Shown here: positions 45,807-54,502 of the stretch, in pieces
Numbering within the stretch: position 1 is the first letter of the stretch
How the letters are laid out: every line of letters begins with the position of its first letter
NCBI RefSeq assembly: GCF_030718085.1
Contig: NZ_JAVAJF010000001.1
Span: 1,674,001 to 1,738,000, forward strand
Direction: 5' to 3'
Origin: Marinobacter sp. MDS2
GTDB taxonomy: Bacteria; Pseudomonadota; Gammaproteobacteria; Pseudomonadales; Oleiphilaceae
DNA: 64,000 bases
Notes under the pieces: generated by a model
Told to the model about the DNA's origin: nothing
Seen by the model: the letters and a program-made list of their open reading frames with translations, nothing else
Databases searched by the model: none
Position numbers and translations under genes: made by a program

Positions 45807-46826
45807 TCAGGATGCACACTCCGACCTGGCGCCATCAACCCGACAGCGAATCGCCTTCATCAATTTGATCGCGCGCTCGTCGTACACGCCATCTTCAAGC
45901 AGCGACATCCGCACCTGACGCAGCATTTTGTCGTATTCGGCCGTGTCTTTGCGGGGCAGATTCACCCAAACGTTATCGGGAATGCTGGCTTCCGCCTCGG
46001 CGATAATTTGGTAGGCCTCGTCGATACGCTTGATGGACTCGTCACGCACCATCTGGCCGGCATCTTCCGGAAAGCGCTCGGTGTTGATAATCACCTGAAA
46101 GTTCATGTATCCCAGCGCGTACTTGAACACCCCGCCCTGATCGCCGATGCCTTTGTAGAGTTCGAGTGGCTGGTAGGCAACCGCCGGTGCATAAGCAAAA
46201 TCGACACTGCCGTTATTGAACTTGCCGGCAAAATTGGCCGAGTTAGAACCCACAACCGATGCACCGACGTGACGAACCATTCGCACCGAAGCCTTATCGT
46301 AATCCAGGGTGGCTACCCGCTTACCCTGCAGTTTTTCGACCGTATCCAGTGTCCGGTCCCGGGCATGCAGGTACACGGCACCACCGGGGAACACTCCGGC
46401 GACCTCATAGGGGCCTTCAACCAGGAACGGGCGCGCCTTGGGCTGGCTTAGAGTGTTGAACAGCAAACGCATTTCCTGCTCACCCGGAATCGCCCCCATG
46501 GCTTCCAGAGTCCCGGTAAACTTGTTGAATTCCCGGGCACGGGTGCCGGTTAGCAGGACCGCGTCACACTGGCCGGCCTTGAAGTCTTCGGCCGCCACTT
46601 TTTCATCGGTGTATGCGCGCAGATCAAGCTTGATTCCGCGCTGAAGGGCGACCGGCTGAAATTCTTTGGTGATCGAAAAGAGCGGACCATTTGCACCGAC
46701 CGGATCAAATACACAGAAAGAGCGTTCGATGATGTCCGTCTGAGCTTGCGCAGACATTGGTGCAATGAAACTGGCGCAGAGTGCGGTCGCCGCAGCAACA
46801 CGGCGAGTGAATCGAATGGGTTTCAC
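45807..46826 (-). CDS. Putative periplasmic solute-binding protein of the TRAP system
   Basis: The 339-residue protein has a signal peptide (ATALCASFIAPMSAQA). The mature part resembles a two-lobe binding protein: SFCVFDPVGANGPLFSITKEFQPVALQRGIKLDLRAY, AAEDFKAGQCDAVLLTGTRA, and VEKLQGKRVATLDYDKASVRMVRHVGA. This pattern fits the DUF6091-type putative solute-binding family. It lies in the same orientation as the TatT-like and permease genes but is separated from them by hupB on the other strand. The substrate is not evident. Confidence 0.72.
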   Translation of the reverse strand: MKPIRFTRRVAAATALCASFIAPMSAQAQTDIIERSFCVFDPVGANGPLFSITKEFQPVALQRGIKLDLRAYTDEKVAAEDFKAGQCDAVLLTGTRAREFNKFTGTLEAMGAIPGEQEMRLLFNTLSQPKARPFLVEGPYEVAGVFPGGAVYLHARDRTLDTVEKLQGKRVATLDYDKASVRMVRHVGASVVGSNSANFAGKFNNGSVDFAYAPAVAYQPLELYKGIGDQGGVFKYALGYMNFQVIINTERFPEDAGQMVRDESIKRIDEAYQIIAEAEASIPDNVWVNLPRKDTAEYDKMLRQVRMSLLEDGVYDERAIKLMKAIRCRVDGARSECAS

Positions 46827-46984
46827 GGGATAACTCCTGATTATTATTGTCTAAAGCATGAACTGGCTTGGCGCCAACCACTCATTCGCTTTAACGGATT
46901 ATGGTAGTTCGAGGGGGTCTAGGATACGTTGGCTGAGGTGACTGGCCGCAAGGCCTTTTAGGAATATTGGCTACAATTTGTGAT

Positions 46985-47020
46985 GGATTCGACAGAGGGA
47001 ATGCTGCCTCCGTCGAATCC
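46985..47020. terminator. Hairpin beyond the pyrC' stop
   Basis: GGATTCGAC and GTCGAATCC pair, with an inner GAGG/CCTC extension. It lies 12 nt past the pyrC' stop and has no clear T-run, so terminator use is tentative. Confidence 0.5.
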
Positions 47021-47031
47021 TGTCGTGTGCG

Positions 47032-48330
47032 CTAGGCGTTAGCCACCCAAACCGGGCGGCCAGCCACCAATGTCAGCTCGACCTTTCCTTGCAATGGGCG
47101 ACCGAGAAGGGGGGCATGTTTGCCTGTGGACACCAGGCTCTGCTCGCAAGGCTGCCAGCTCGCAGTTGGGTGAAAAATGCACAGATCCGCGCTGGCACCC
47201 GGTGCCAGTTCTGGCGACAACCCCACAATGCGCCCCGGGCCAAGAGTCAGCGCCGCGAGCAGGCGCTCTCGACTCAGCTCACCACTTTGGACCAACTCCA
47301 AACCGAGTGAAAGCACGCTCTCGATGCTGGACAACCCCGGCTCGGTAGCGGGCAATGGCGCTTGCTTGGCCGCAGTATCATGAGGTTGGTGTTGACTGAC
47401 GATAGCATCAATCACGCCAGCCTCAACCCCCGCCACCAAAGCTTGCCGGTCAGCTTCAGAACGAAGCGGAGGCCGAACGTGGAATCGGCTATCAAAACCC
47501 GCCAGCGCCTCTTCGGTGAAACACAACTGGTGCATGGCCACATCCGCCGTCACCTGCACGCCTCGCTTTCGGGCATCCGCCACCATTTCAACGCTGCGGC
47601 CACTGGAAAGCTGACTAAGGTGTAACTTCACACCGGTTTCTTCCGCCAACAACAGCATTTCCATCACCGCTGCGGTTTCCGCCACCTCCGGTATCCCGAG
47701 CAAACCGAGACGGGTCGTTACCTGACCGTCGTGTGCGTAGCCATCGGCTGCCAGAGCCTGATTTTCCGGGCTGAACATCACGGTCAAACCGAAAGTTTGA
47801 GCGTAGGCCATACACCGACGCAGAATCCGGGCATTTTTAATACCGCGAGAGCCATTGCTCACCGCCACACAACCAGCGTTTTTCAGCCCGGCCAGATCGC
47901 TGAGCAGCTCGCCGTCCAGGCCACGGGTAATTGCCCCTACGGGCAAGACACGAACCGATCCCCGGGACGAGGCGCCGTCACGAATCAAATGAGTCACCGC
48001 ACTGGAGTCGTTGACCGGCGACGTCTCCGGAGAGGCACACACCGTTGTAAAGCCCCCGTGAGCGGCCGCCAAGGTTTCGGATGCAATGTTGCCCTTCTGG
48101 CCGTTACCCGGCTCGCGTAGGTTGCAGCATAGGTCGATGAACCCCGGCGCAATCACACAGCCACTGGCATCGACATTCTGGTCGGCATCGGCACTGATAG
48201 CCTCAGCGCCGATGGCCACAATCTTGCCTTCTTTTATTAACAGGCCCGGGTTGTCGCTCTCGGTGCCTGTGCCATCAAACAGGGTACCGCCGGTGATTTT
48301 AAGGCTTTTATCTTGTGAACCCGCCTTCAT
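47032..48330 (-). CDS. pyrC': Non-catalytic dihydroorotase-like subunit PyrC'
   Basis: The 432-residue protein has the dihydroorotase fold, with [15 protein letters not shown] near residues 62-76. The metal-binding HxH of active enzymes is C68-x-N70 here. The later D-x-H segment reads SQHQPHD. These changes argue that it cannot bind the zinc pair. In Pseudomonas, an inactive PyrC' of this kind supports assembly of aspartate transcarbamoylase. The gene overlaps pyrB by 4 bp (ATGA). Confidence 0.92.
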   Translation of the reverse strand: MKAGSQDKSLKITGGTLFDGTGTESDNPGLLIKEGKIVAIGAEAISADADQNVDASGCVIAPGFIDLCCNLREPGNGQKGNIASETLAAAHGGFTTVCASPETSPVNDSSAVTHLIRDGASSRGSVRVLPVGAITRGLDGELLSDLAGLKNAGCVAVSNGSRGIKNARILRRCMAYAQTFGLTVMFSPENQALAADGYAHDGQVTTRLGLLGIPEVAETAAVMEMLLLAEETGVKLHLSQLSSGRSVEMVADARKRGVQVTADVAMHQLCFTEEALAGFDSRFHVRPPLRSEADRQALVAGVEAGVIDAIVSQHQPHDTAAKQAPLPATEPGLSSIESVLSLGLELVQSGELSRERLLAALTLGPGRIVGLSPELAPGASADLCIFHPTASWQPCEQSLVSTGKHAPLLGRPLQGKVELTLVAGRPVWVANA

Positions 48331-49346
48331 GCCCGGCCCCCCTCTCGTTCCATCTGTTTTTGCTGCCGTTCCGCCATCTGACCACCCATCGCCATGGACA
48401 TCACCGCCATACGAATGGCGATGCCGTTGGTGACCTGATTCAGAATCACCGATTGAGGACCGTCCGCTACCGCGGACTCGATCTCGACACCGCGGTTAAT
48501 GGGGCCCGGATGCATCACGATGCAATCGGGTTTAGCCAATGCCAACTTATCCTGATTCAGCCCGTACAAGCGGTAGAACTCCCGTTCACTCGGCAACAAG
48601 GCACCTTCCATACGCTCTTTTTGCAGTCGCAACATGATCACCACGTCGAGGTCTCTCATGCCACGCGCCATGTCGTATTCCACCGTGCACCCTAAATCTT
48701 CCACATCCCTCGGCAGCAAGGTTCCGGGTGCAATCACACGCACTTCTTCCGCACCCAGTTCGTTCAGCGCCCGAATCTGGGAGCGGGCAACCCGTGAATG
48801 CAGAATGTCGCCAACAATGGCCACCTTCAAACCTGCAAACGAGCCCTTATGCTGGCGAATGGTCAACATATCCAACATGGCTTGGGTCGGGTGTGCATGG
48901 CGGCCATCGCCAGCGTTGATGATCGCCACCCCGGGTGTCACGTTATCCGCGATGAAATGAGGGGCACCACTCTGAGAGTGCCGGACCACGAACATGTCGC
49001 TGGCCATCGCCTCCAGGTTTAACAAAGTGTCGGAAAGCGATTCGCCTTTGGAAGTGGCCGAGGTGGAGATATCGAGATTAAGCACGTCTGCCGACAGCCG
49101 CTTGGCCGCCAATTCAAAGGTGCTTCGGGTGCGGGTACTGGATTCAAAGAACAGATTTACGACGGTTCGCCCGCGCAGCAAGGGCACTTTCTTAATACTG
49201 CGCTCACCCACCTCGATGAACGAATCGGCCGTATCGAGAATGTCGGTGAGCAGTTCCCGGTTCAAGCCATCAAGGGTAAGAAAATGTCGCAACTGACCAC
49301 CCCGGGTCAGCTGCAAATGATTCGGGGAAGGGTCAATCGCGGTCAT
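48327..49346 (-). CDS. pyrB: Aspartate transcarbamoylase catalytic subunit
   Basis: The 339-residue enzyme has the carbamoyl-phosphate-binding [28 protein letters not shown], and [11 protein letters not shown]. It makes carbamoyl aspartate in pyrimidine synthesis. It is longer than E. coli PyrB, as in the Pseudomonas class that pairs with PyrC'. It lies 27 nt after pyrR and overlaps pyrC'. Confidence 0.96.
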   Translation of the reverse strand: MTAIDPSPNHLQLTRGGQLRHFLTLDGLNRELLTDILDTADSFIEVGERSIKKVPLLRGRTVVNLFFESSTRTRSTFELAAKRLSADVLNLDISTSATSKGESLSDTLLNLEAMASDMFVVRHSQSGAPHFIADNVTPGVAIINAGDGRHAHPTQAMLDMLTIRQHKGSFAGLKVAIVGDILHSRVARSQIRALNELGAEEVRVIAPGTLLPRDVEDLGCTVEYDMARGMRDLDVVIMLRLQKERMEGALLPSEREFYRLYGLNQDKLALAKPDCIVMHPGPINRGVEIESAVADGPQSVILNQVTNGIAIRMAVMSMAMGGQMAERQQKQMEREGGRA

Positions 49347-49373
49347 GGCTCGCCTGTTATCAATGGGAAGGTT

Positions 49374-49883
49374 TTACTGCCCGGTTTCCTGAAATTCAAT
49401 GTGCAACGGCTCGGGGCCGCGTAGTTTAACTCTTTGATAGGTTTCCAGTTCAAGAACTTTACCAACCACGTCCGGCTGGATCGGCAACTCTCTGGCACCC
49501 AGATCGATCAATGTGGCCAGTATGATACTGGCAGGACGACCATAATCGAAGATCTCGTTCATGGCAGCCCGGATGGTGCGACCACTCATGATGACATCGT
49601 CCACCAGAATGATGTCCCGGCCTTCGGTATCAAACGCAAGACTGGAAGGCGTCACCGTCGGGTTCAGGCCAATACGGCTGAAATCGTCACGATAGAACGA
49701 AATATCCAGCTCACCAAAATCCTGCTTCAGGCCCAGGCGTTTGTTCAGCACGTCGGCAATCCACACGCCGCCGGTACGAATACCAATCAGCGCCGGATTC
49801 TCGATGCCCCGGCGCTCCAGAACCTCACGCAACCCCGTTTCCAGCTCATCAAGCAACTGGTTGATATCAAGCAATGCGGTCAT
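49374..49883 (-). CDS. pyrR: PyrR bifunctional regulator / uracil phosphoribosyltransferase-like
   Basis: The 169-residue protein has the PRPP-binding loop IILVDDVIMSGRTIRAAMNEIFDYGRP. In the Pseudomonas arrangement pyrR precedes pyrB and pyrC'. It may couple UMP levels to expression. Its activity cannot be judged from sequence alone. It lies 10 nt after ruvX. Confidence 0.92.
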   Translation of the reverse strand: MTALLDINQLLDELETGLREVLERRGIENPALIGIRTGGVWIADVLNKRLGLKQDFGELDISFYRDDFSRIGLNPTVTPSSLAFDTEGRDIILVDDVIMSGRTIRAAMNEIFDYGRPASIILATLIDLGARELPIQPDVVGKVLELETYQRVKLRGPEPLHIEFQETGQ

Positions 49884-49893
49884 TAAAGCCTCG

Positions 49894-50334
49894 TTAATCC
49901 ACTCGGCCGGTCTGTTCCCGGCACCAGGTTTCCAAAATCAACACCGCCGCCAGATCATCAACACCGTGACGGCCAAAATCCCGACTACCACCTTCGGCCA
50001 TCACCTGACCCTTGGCTTCAAAACTGGTCAATCGCTCATCGACCATTTCTACCGGCACATGGAAGCGACCATGAATGCGCTTGCCGAACTTCCGCGCTCT
50101 GGCACACATGTCGTTTTCGGTATCGTCCATGTTCAGTGGCAACCCTACCAACACCAGGTTCGGCTGCCATTCCGCCAACAATGCTTCGATCTGAGCCCAG
50201 TCGGGAACACCGTCTCTAGCCGGAATCATGGCCAGCGGCTGGCCGGTACCCAGCATCTCCTGACCGCTCGCAACACCAATGCGCCGGGTGCCAAAATCGA
50301 ACGCCAATACACGTCTATTACCAATCTCAGGCAT
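49894..50334 (-). CDS. ruvX: Putative pre-16S rRNA nuclease RuvX (YqgF)
   Basis: The 146-residue RNase H-like protein has VLAFDFGTRRIGVASG near the N-terminus, VGLPLNMDDTEN, and EMVDERLTSFEA. It is implicated in 16S rRNA 5-prime processing. Its start overlaps yqgE by 8 bp (ATGCCTGA). Confidence 0.93.
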   Translation of the reverse strand: MPEIGNRRVLAFDFGTRRIGVASGQEMLGTGQPLAMIPARDGVPDWAQIEALLAEWQPNLVLVGLPLNMDDTENDMCARARKFGKRIHGRFHVPVEMVDERLTSFEAKGQVMAEGGSRDFGRHGVDDLAAVLILETWCREQTGRVD

Positions 50335-50893
50335 GACCCACCGAATCGCTAAGCTGGCTCAAATCCACGCCGATCAACTCAAGCACGGCTTCATACCGGC
50401 GCTCAATCGGGGTGCGAAATAACACATCATCAGTAGCCGGGCAGGTTAACCAGGAGTTGCTACCCAGCTCTTCCTCCAACTGCCCCTCACCCCAGCCCGA
50501 ATAACCAAGCGCCACCAAAAATTCTTGAGGGCCATCATCCTGGCCGATGCTTTCCAGAACATCACGGGAGGTGGTCAATGACACCTCGTCAGTCACCCGC
50601 GCGGTGTGTTGCCACTCCCGCCCCGGTGAGTGCAGCACGAACCCGCGTTCCGGCTGCACCGGGCCGCCGGTGTATACCGGTATGTCCAGTTCGCCGCCCT
50701 GCATATCCAGTTGTTCCAGTATTTCGCCCAGATGGATACCCAAGGGCTGGTTGATCATCAAGCCCAGTGCGCCGTCTTCAGAATGTTCACAGATGTAAAT
50801 CACGCCTCCGTGAAACCGGGGGTCGGATAACCACGGTGAGGCCACCAGAAAATGGTGCTTCAAGCTACCTGCAGCACTGGTATTTTCAATCAT
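50327..50893 (-). CDS. yqgE: UPF0301 family protein YqgE/AlgH
   Basis: The 188-residue protein shows the UPF0301 pattern: LKHHFLVASPWLSDPRFHGGVIYICEHSEDGALGLMINQPL, VYTGGPVQPERGFVLH, and FLVALGYSGWGEGQLEEEL. The biochemical role is unclear. It shares ATGA with the upstream TonB-like gene and overlaps ruvX by 8 bp, so the cluster is tightly coupled. Confidence 0.93.
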   Translation of the reverse strand: MIENTSAAGSLKHHFLVASPWLSDPRFHGGVIYICEHSEDGALGLMINQPLGIHLGEILEQLDMQGGELDIPVYTGGPVQPERGFVLHSPGREWQHTARVTDEVSLTTSRDVLESIGQDDGPQEFLVALGYSGWGEGQLEEELGSNSWLTCPATDDVLFRTPIERRYEAVLELIGVDLSQLSDSVGHA

Positions 50894-51747
50894 CCTGAAC
50901 TGAGCCCCCGCTTCTGGAACGACCAGGTTCGTATAATTTCCAATTCATCCGCCTTCTCACGCATACTTTCCGGGAAGGGTGCAAAAGGCGCGGCCATCCT
51001 GACAATACGAATCGCCGCATCGTCCAGCACCGAACTGCCCGACGACTGCAAAATGGCCACTTCCTTTATGGTGCCATCTTTACGAATAGAAACCAGCATT
51101 CTGAGATCGCCATAAATGCCGGCCCTTCGCGCCTCCGTCGGGTAATTGATGTTCCCTACCCGAGTCACTTTGCCAACCCAGTCCTGCACATACCACGCGT
51201 TACTGGACTTCAGCGTGGAAGCCGCCGTCACGCGCATCACCCGCGGCTTACGGGCATAGGCTTGCTGCTGGGCATCGAGCCGGGCTTCCAGACTGGCGAT
51301 CTCCAGACTCCGCTCCATCAGGCTTTTGCGTTTGGCGCGAGGCAAAGGCTCCGGCGCGATCTGATCATTCTGCGGCGACACCTGCCGGCGGGCGCTATCC
51401 GTCTCGACCACGGCCCGGCTTTGACTGGGCTGCGGCTCGATCGTGGATTTCGGCTCCGGCTGTACTTCAGCCACCTCTGGCTGAGGGACATCGGCCGGTT
51501 GCGGCGAGGTCATTTCCAGAGGCTCGGCTTCCGTGCCACTGCCTTGCTGATTGGTCTGAGCCAGAAAATCGGCTTGCTCCGGGGCCTGCTCGTCATCAAA
51601 TTGCGACAGCGTGATCTCCATCGTTTGCGCCACCGAACTGGGCAGCTCCGGCGCAAACGTAATACCCAAGACTATGATGGCGTGCAGCGCCACCGCCATG
51701 AAAAGGGTGAATGAAAGTCGATCGAAATCACTTACCTGAACTGCCAT
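50890..51747 (-). CDS. tonB3: TonB-family energy transducer (TonB3-like)
   Basis: The 285-residue protein has an N-terminal TM anchor (RLSFTLFMAVALHAIIVLGITFA). An acidic Pro/Gln linker (about 40-150) follows. The C-terminal TonB domain has INYPTEARRAGIYGDLRMLVSIRKDGTIKEVAILQSSGSSVLDDAAIRIVR. In Pseudomonas, TonB3 in this gene neighbourhood is linked to twitching motility, and here the pil genes begin about 1.3 kb away. The ATG at 51747 has AGGA 6 nt upstream. Confidence 0.85.
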   Translation of the reverse strand: MAVQVSDFDRLSFTLFMAVALHAIIVLGITFAPELPSSVAQTMEITLSQFDDEQAPEQADFLAQTNQQGSGTEAEPLEMTSPQPADVPQPEVAEVQPEPKSTIEPQPSQSRAVVETDSARRQVSPQNDQIAPEPLPRAKRKSLMERSLEIASLEARLDAQQQAYARKPRVMRVTAASTLKSSNAWYVQDWVGKVTRVGNINYPTEARRAGIYGDLRMLVSIRKDGTIKEVAILQSSGSSVLDDAAIRIVRMAAPFAPFPESMREKADELEIIRTWSFQKRGLSSG

Positions 51748-51794
51748 CACGTGTCCTGATTCTGCATCTCGGAGCCCACCGGGATTACGTCAGC

Positions 51795-52745
51795 TTACCG
51801 CTTCAGGCGCCGTTCGACGGCATCCATCAACAACGCTGAAATATCGATTCCATACTGCGCATCCAGCTCACGAATGCAGGTTGGGCTGGTCACGTTGATT
51901 TCAGTGAGGTAGTCGCCAATAACATCCAGCCCCACAAACATCAGCCCTTTCTGCTTGATCACCGGCGCCACCCGGGCACAGATTTCACGGTCGCGGTCAG
52001 TTAGCTCGCGCCCTTCTCCGCGGCCTCCGGCGGCCAGATTTCCGCGATTCTCACCCTGCGAAGGAATTCGGGCCAGCGCATAAGGGACCGGCTCACCATC
52101 AATCAACAAAATGCGCTTGTCACCGTCCGAGATCTCGGGAATGAACTTTTGAGCCATCGCCTGATGCTCACCGTAATTGGTCAGCGTTTCAATAATCACG
52201 CCGAGGTTGGCGTCGTTTTCCTTAACCCGGAAAATCGACCGGCCACCCATGCCGTCAACCGGCTTCATAATGATGTCGCCGTGCTCGGCGTAAAACTCCC
52301 GGAACCGCTGGGAGCTGCGGGTCACAATCAGCGGGGGCGTCAAATCCTCAAACTGGGCAGCAAACAATTTCTCGTTGCAATCCCGCAGCGTTGACGCCGG
52401 GTTGACCACCAGCGCACCTTGTTGCTCGGCAGCATCAAGGATGTAGGTCGCCATCAAGAACTCGCGATCAACCGGAGGATCCTTGCGCATCAGGATGACA
52501 TCCAGATCACCCAAGGCCCGATCCTGACTGTCACCATAACTGAACCAGTCGGACGGGTCGTTGCGCACCGTCAGGCTGCGGGTATGGGCCCGTGCCTGAC
52601 CTCCGGCCAGATACATATCCTGGAGTTCCATGTACTCGAGTTCCCAACCACGATTCTGCGCCGCAAGCAACATGGCCAGCGAGCTGTCTTTCTTGAACTG
52701 GATGTCCTCGATCGGATCCATCACGATCCCGAGCCGAATTGCCAT
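51795..52745 (-). CDS. gshB: Glutathione synthetase
   Basis: The 316-residue ATP-grasp enzyme has LGIVMDPIEDIQFKKDSSLAMLLAAQ at the start, IMKPVDGMGGRSIFRV near 150, and GLDVIGDYLTEINVTSPTCIRELDAQ. It joins glycine to gamma-glutamylcysteine. AGGAG lies upstream of the ATG. It is divergent from pilG. Confidence 0.96.
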   Translation of the reverse strand: MAIRLGIVMDPIEDIQFKKDSSLAMLLAAQNRGWELEYMELQDMYLAGGQARAHTRSLTVRNDPSDWFSYGDSQDRALGDLDVILMRKDPPVDREFLMATYILDAAEQQGALVVNPASTLRDCNEKLFAAQFEDLTPPLIVTRSSQRFREFYAEHGDIIMKPVDGMGGRSIFRVKENDANLGVIIETLTNYGEHQAMAQKFIPEISDGDKRILLIDGEPVPYALARIPSQGENRGNLAAGGRGEGRELTDRDREICARVAPVIKQKGLMFVGLDVIGDYLTEINVTSPTCIRELDAQYGIDISALLMDAVERRLKR

Positions 52746-53055
52746 AGAGTCTCCTGGAATATCAAGTTGGAAATCTGCAAATAAACCACTGAAAACACGA
52801 ACCAGGCAGCAGAGTGCATCGCTGATAAAGTGCTATGCTGTTGATGGTATTGTACCCCAGTCACAAATGCATCCGCAGAAATCCTGTGGCAAATACGTGA
52901 CAAGGGAGGCAGAAGTACATTTGGTCACAAACAAATACTTTTTATCCAGCCATGGATACTCTATAAATGAGAGGGGTTTATAGAACAACCTTAAGGTTTG
53001 TGCTAAAACCTTCTCTAAAATAATGACACCCGCTCGAGCGCAAGGCAGTCGGACA
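52746..53055. promoter_or_regulatory. Divergent gshB-pilG control region (310 nt)
   Basis: No gene is seen. TATAAA at 52962-52967 may be a -10 for pilG. AAGGTTT and AAACCTT (52993-53012) form a small hairpin 44-63 nt before the pilG start. Confidence 0.35.
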
Positions 53056-53448
53056 ATGGATGACAACTTCGAGAACTTGAAGATCATGGTGATCGACGAT
53101 AGCAAGACCATTCGTCGCACCGCGGAAACCCTCCTGAAAAAGGTTGGCTGTGAAGTCATCACCGCCACTGACGGCTTTGACGCTCTGGCCAAAATCGCTG
53201 ATTCCCAACCAGACATCATCTTCGTAGACATTATGATGCCTCGCTTGGACGGCTATCAGACCTGCGCCTTGATCAAGAATAACTCCACTTTCAAGAACAC
53301 GCCGGTCGTGATGCTTTCGAGCAAGGATGGCCTGTTTGATAAAGCAAAAGGGCGCATCGTTGGCTCGGATCAATATCTGACCAAACCGTTCAGCAAGGAT
53401 GAACTGCTCAACACCATCCGCCAGTACACGCCTCAGGCGGAACAGTAA
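53056..53448 (+). CDS. pilG: Type IV pilus chemosensory response regulator PilG
   Basis: The 130-residue single-domain CheY-like protein has phospho-acceptor D58 in IIFVDIMMPRLDGY and K in YLTKPFSK. It matches Pseudomonas PilG, which promotes pilus extension. The ATG at 53056 is chosen; a longer frame is not supported. It starts the pilG-chpA operon. Confidence 0.95.
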   Translation: MDDNFENLKIMVIDDSKTIRRTAETLLKKVGCEVITATDGFDALAKIADSQPDIIFVDIMMPRLDGYQTCALIKNNSTFKNTPVVMLSSKDGLFDKAKGRIVGSDQYLTKPFSKDELLNTIRQYTPQAEQ

Positions 53449-53480
53449 TCCTGCTGCCACCCAGAACCATCGAGGAAACC

Positions 53481-53843
53481 ATGGCTCGCATTTTGATTGT
53501 TGACGATTCGCCAACAGAAGTTAAAAAGATATCCACCATTCTGGAAAAGCACCAACACGAAGTGCTGACTGCAGACAACGGTGCTGACGGCGTTGCCAAG
53601 GCCCGCGCAGAAACGCCAGACCTGGTACTCATGGACGTCGTTATGCCGGGCCTGAACGGCTTTCAAGCAACCCGTCAGTTGACCCGGGCACCGGAAACCG
53701 CATCCATTCCGGTTGTGATCGTCACCACCAAAGATCAGGAAACGGATCGCGTGTGGGGAACCCGCCAGGGTGCCAAGGGTTACCTGGTCAAACCAGTTAA
53801 CGAAGACGACCTGATCAAAACAATCAACAATCTGATTGCCTGA
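53481..53843 (+). CDS. pilH: Type IV pilus chemosensory response regulator PilH
   Basis: The 120-residue single-domain receiver has phospho-acceptor D52 in LVLMDVVMPGLNGF and K in YLVKPVNE. It is the companion receiver to PilG. GAGGAAACC precedes the ATG, 32 nt after pilG. Confidence 0.95.
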   Translation: MARILIVDDSPTEVKKISTILEKHQHEVLTADNGADGVAKARAETPDLVLMDVVMPGLNGFQATRQLTRAPETASIPVVIVTTKDQETDRVWGTRQGAKGYLVKPVNEDDLIKTINNLIA

Positions 53844-53864
53844 TCCTTCGCCGTGGAGTTAAGC

Positions 53865-54410
53865 ATGTCCGCCGAGGCCGCCCCTTTCGCCGTTCTGACG
53901 GATATCGCCCAGCGCAGCCGGGCAATGGCCTCGGGCCTTCCAGAGCAGGAACAAGCTGTTGAGCTGTGGAATGGCATCGGGTTCATTCTTTCCGGCCAAC
54001 GCTATGTTGCTCCGATGGGCGACGTCACCGAAATCCTGCATGTTCCCCGGTTTACTCACATTCCCGGGGTACGCCCGTTCATGATGGGTGCGGCCAACGT
54101 TCGTGGCCGACTTCTTCCCCTGATCGACCTCGCCAGCTTCTTCGATATTCCCCGCTCCTCACGCAGCCCGCGTGAACGCCGGGTATTGGTGATCGAGCAA
54201 GGCGATATCTTCAGTGGACTGGTCGTCGACAGCGTTTTGGGCATGCAATATTTCGCGAAAGACAGTTTCCGGGCCAGCCCGAAAGGGGTGCCCGACAACG
54301 TTCGGCCGTTTGTAGATGGCGGTTACGAGCGTAACGAAGAGATCTGGAACGTGTTCTCCGCCGCCGACCTGGTGGACGACGAGCGCTTTCTTGATGTCGC
54401 ACAGTGGTAG
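53865..54410 (+). CDS. pilI: CheW-like adaptor PilI
   Basis: The 181-residue CheW-type adaptor has LWNGIGFILSGQRYVAPMGDVTEIL, PFMMGAANVRGRLLPLIDLASFF, and GLVVDSVLGMQYF. It couples PilJ to ChpA. The ATG at 53865 follows GGAG at 9 nt; the upstream GTG frame is less likely. Confidence 0.92.
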   Translation: MSAEAAPFAVLTDIAQRSRAMASGLPEQEQAVELWNGIGFILSGQRYVAPMGDVTEILHVPRFTHIPGVRPFMMGAANVRGRLLPLIDLASFFDIPRSSRSPRERRVLVIEQGDIFSGLVVDSVLGMQYFAKDSFRASPKGVPDNVRPFVDGGYERNEEIWNVFSAADLVDDERFLDVAQW

Positions 54411-54502
54411 CGTGATGGTACTGGCAGGAACGTCACCCTGACCGTCTGCAAGCCGATACAACAACTTGCCATTTCCAGAAGAAAAAGGCCGGGAGCCAGA
54501 AG

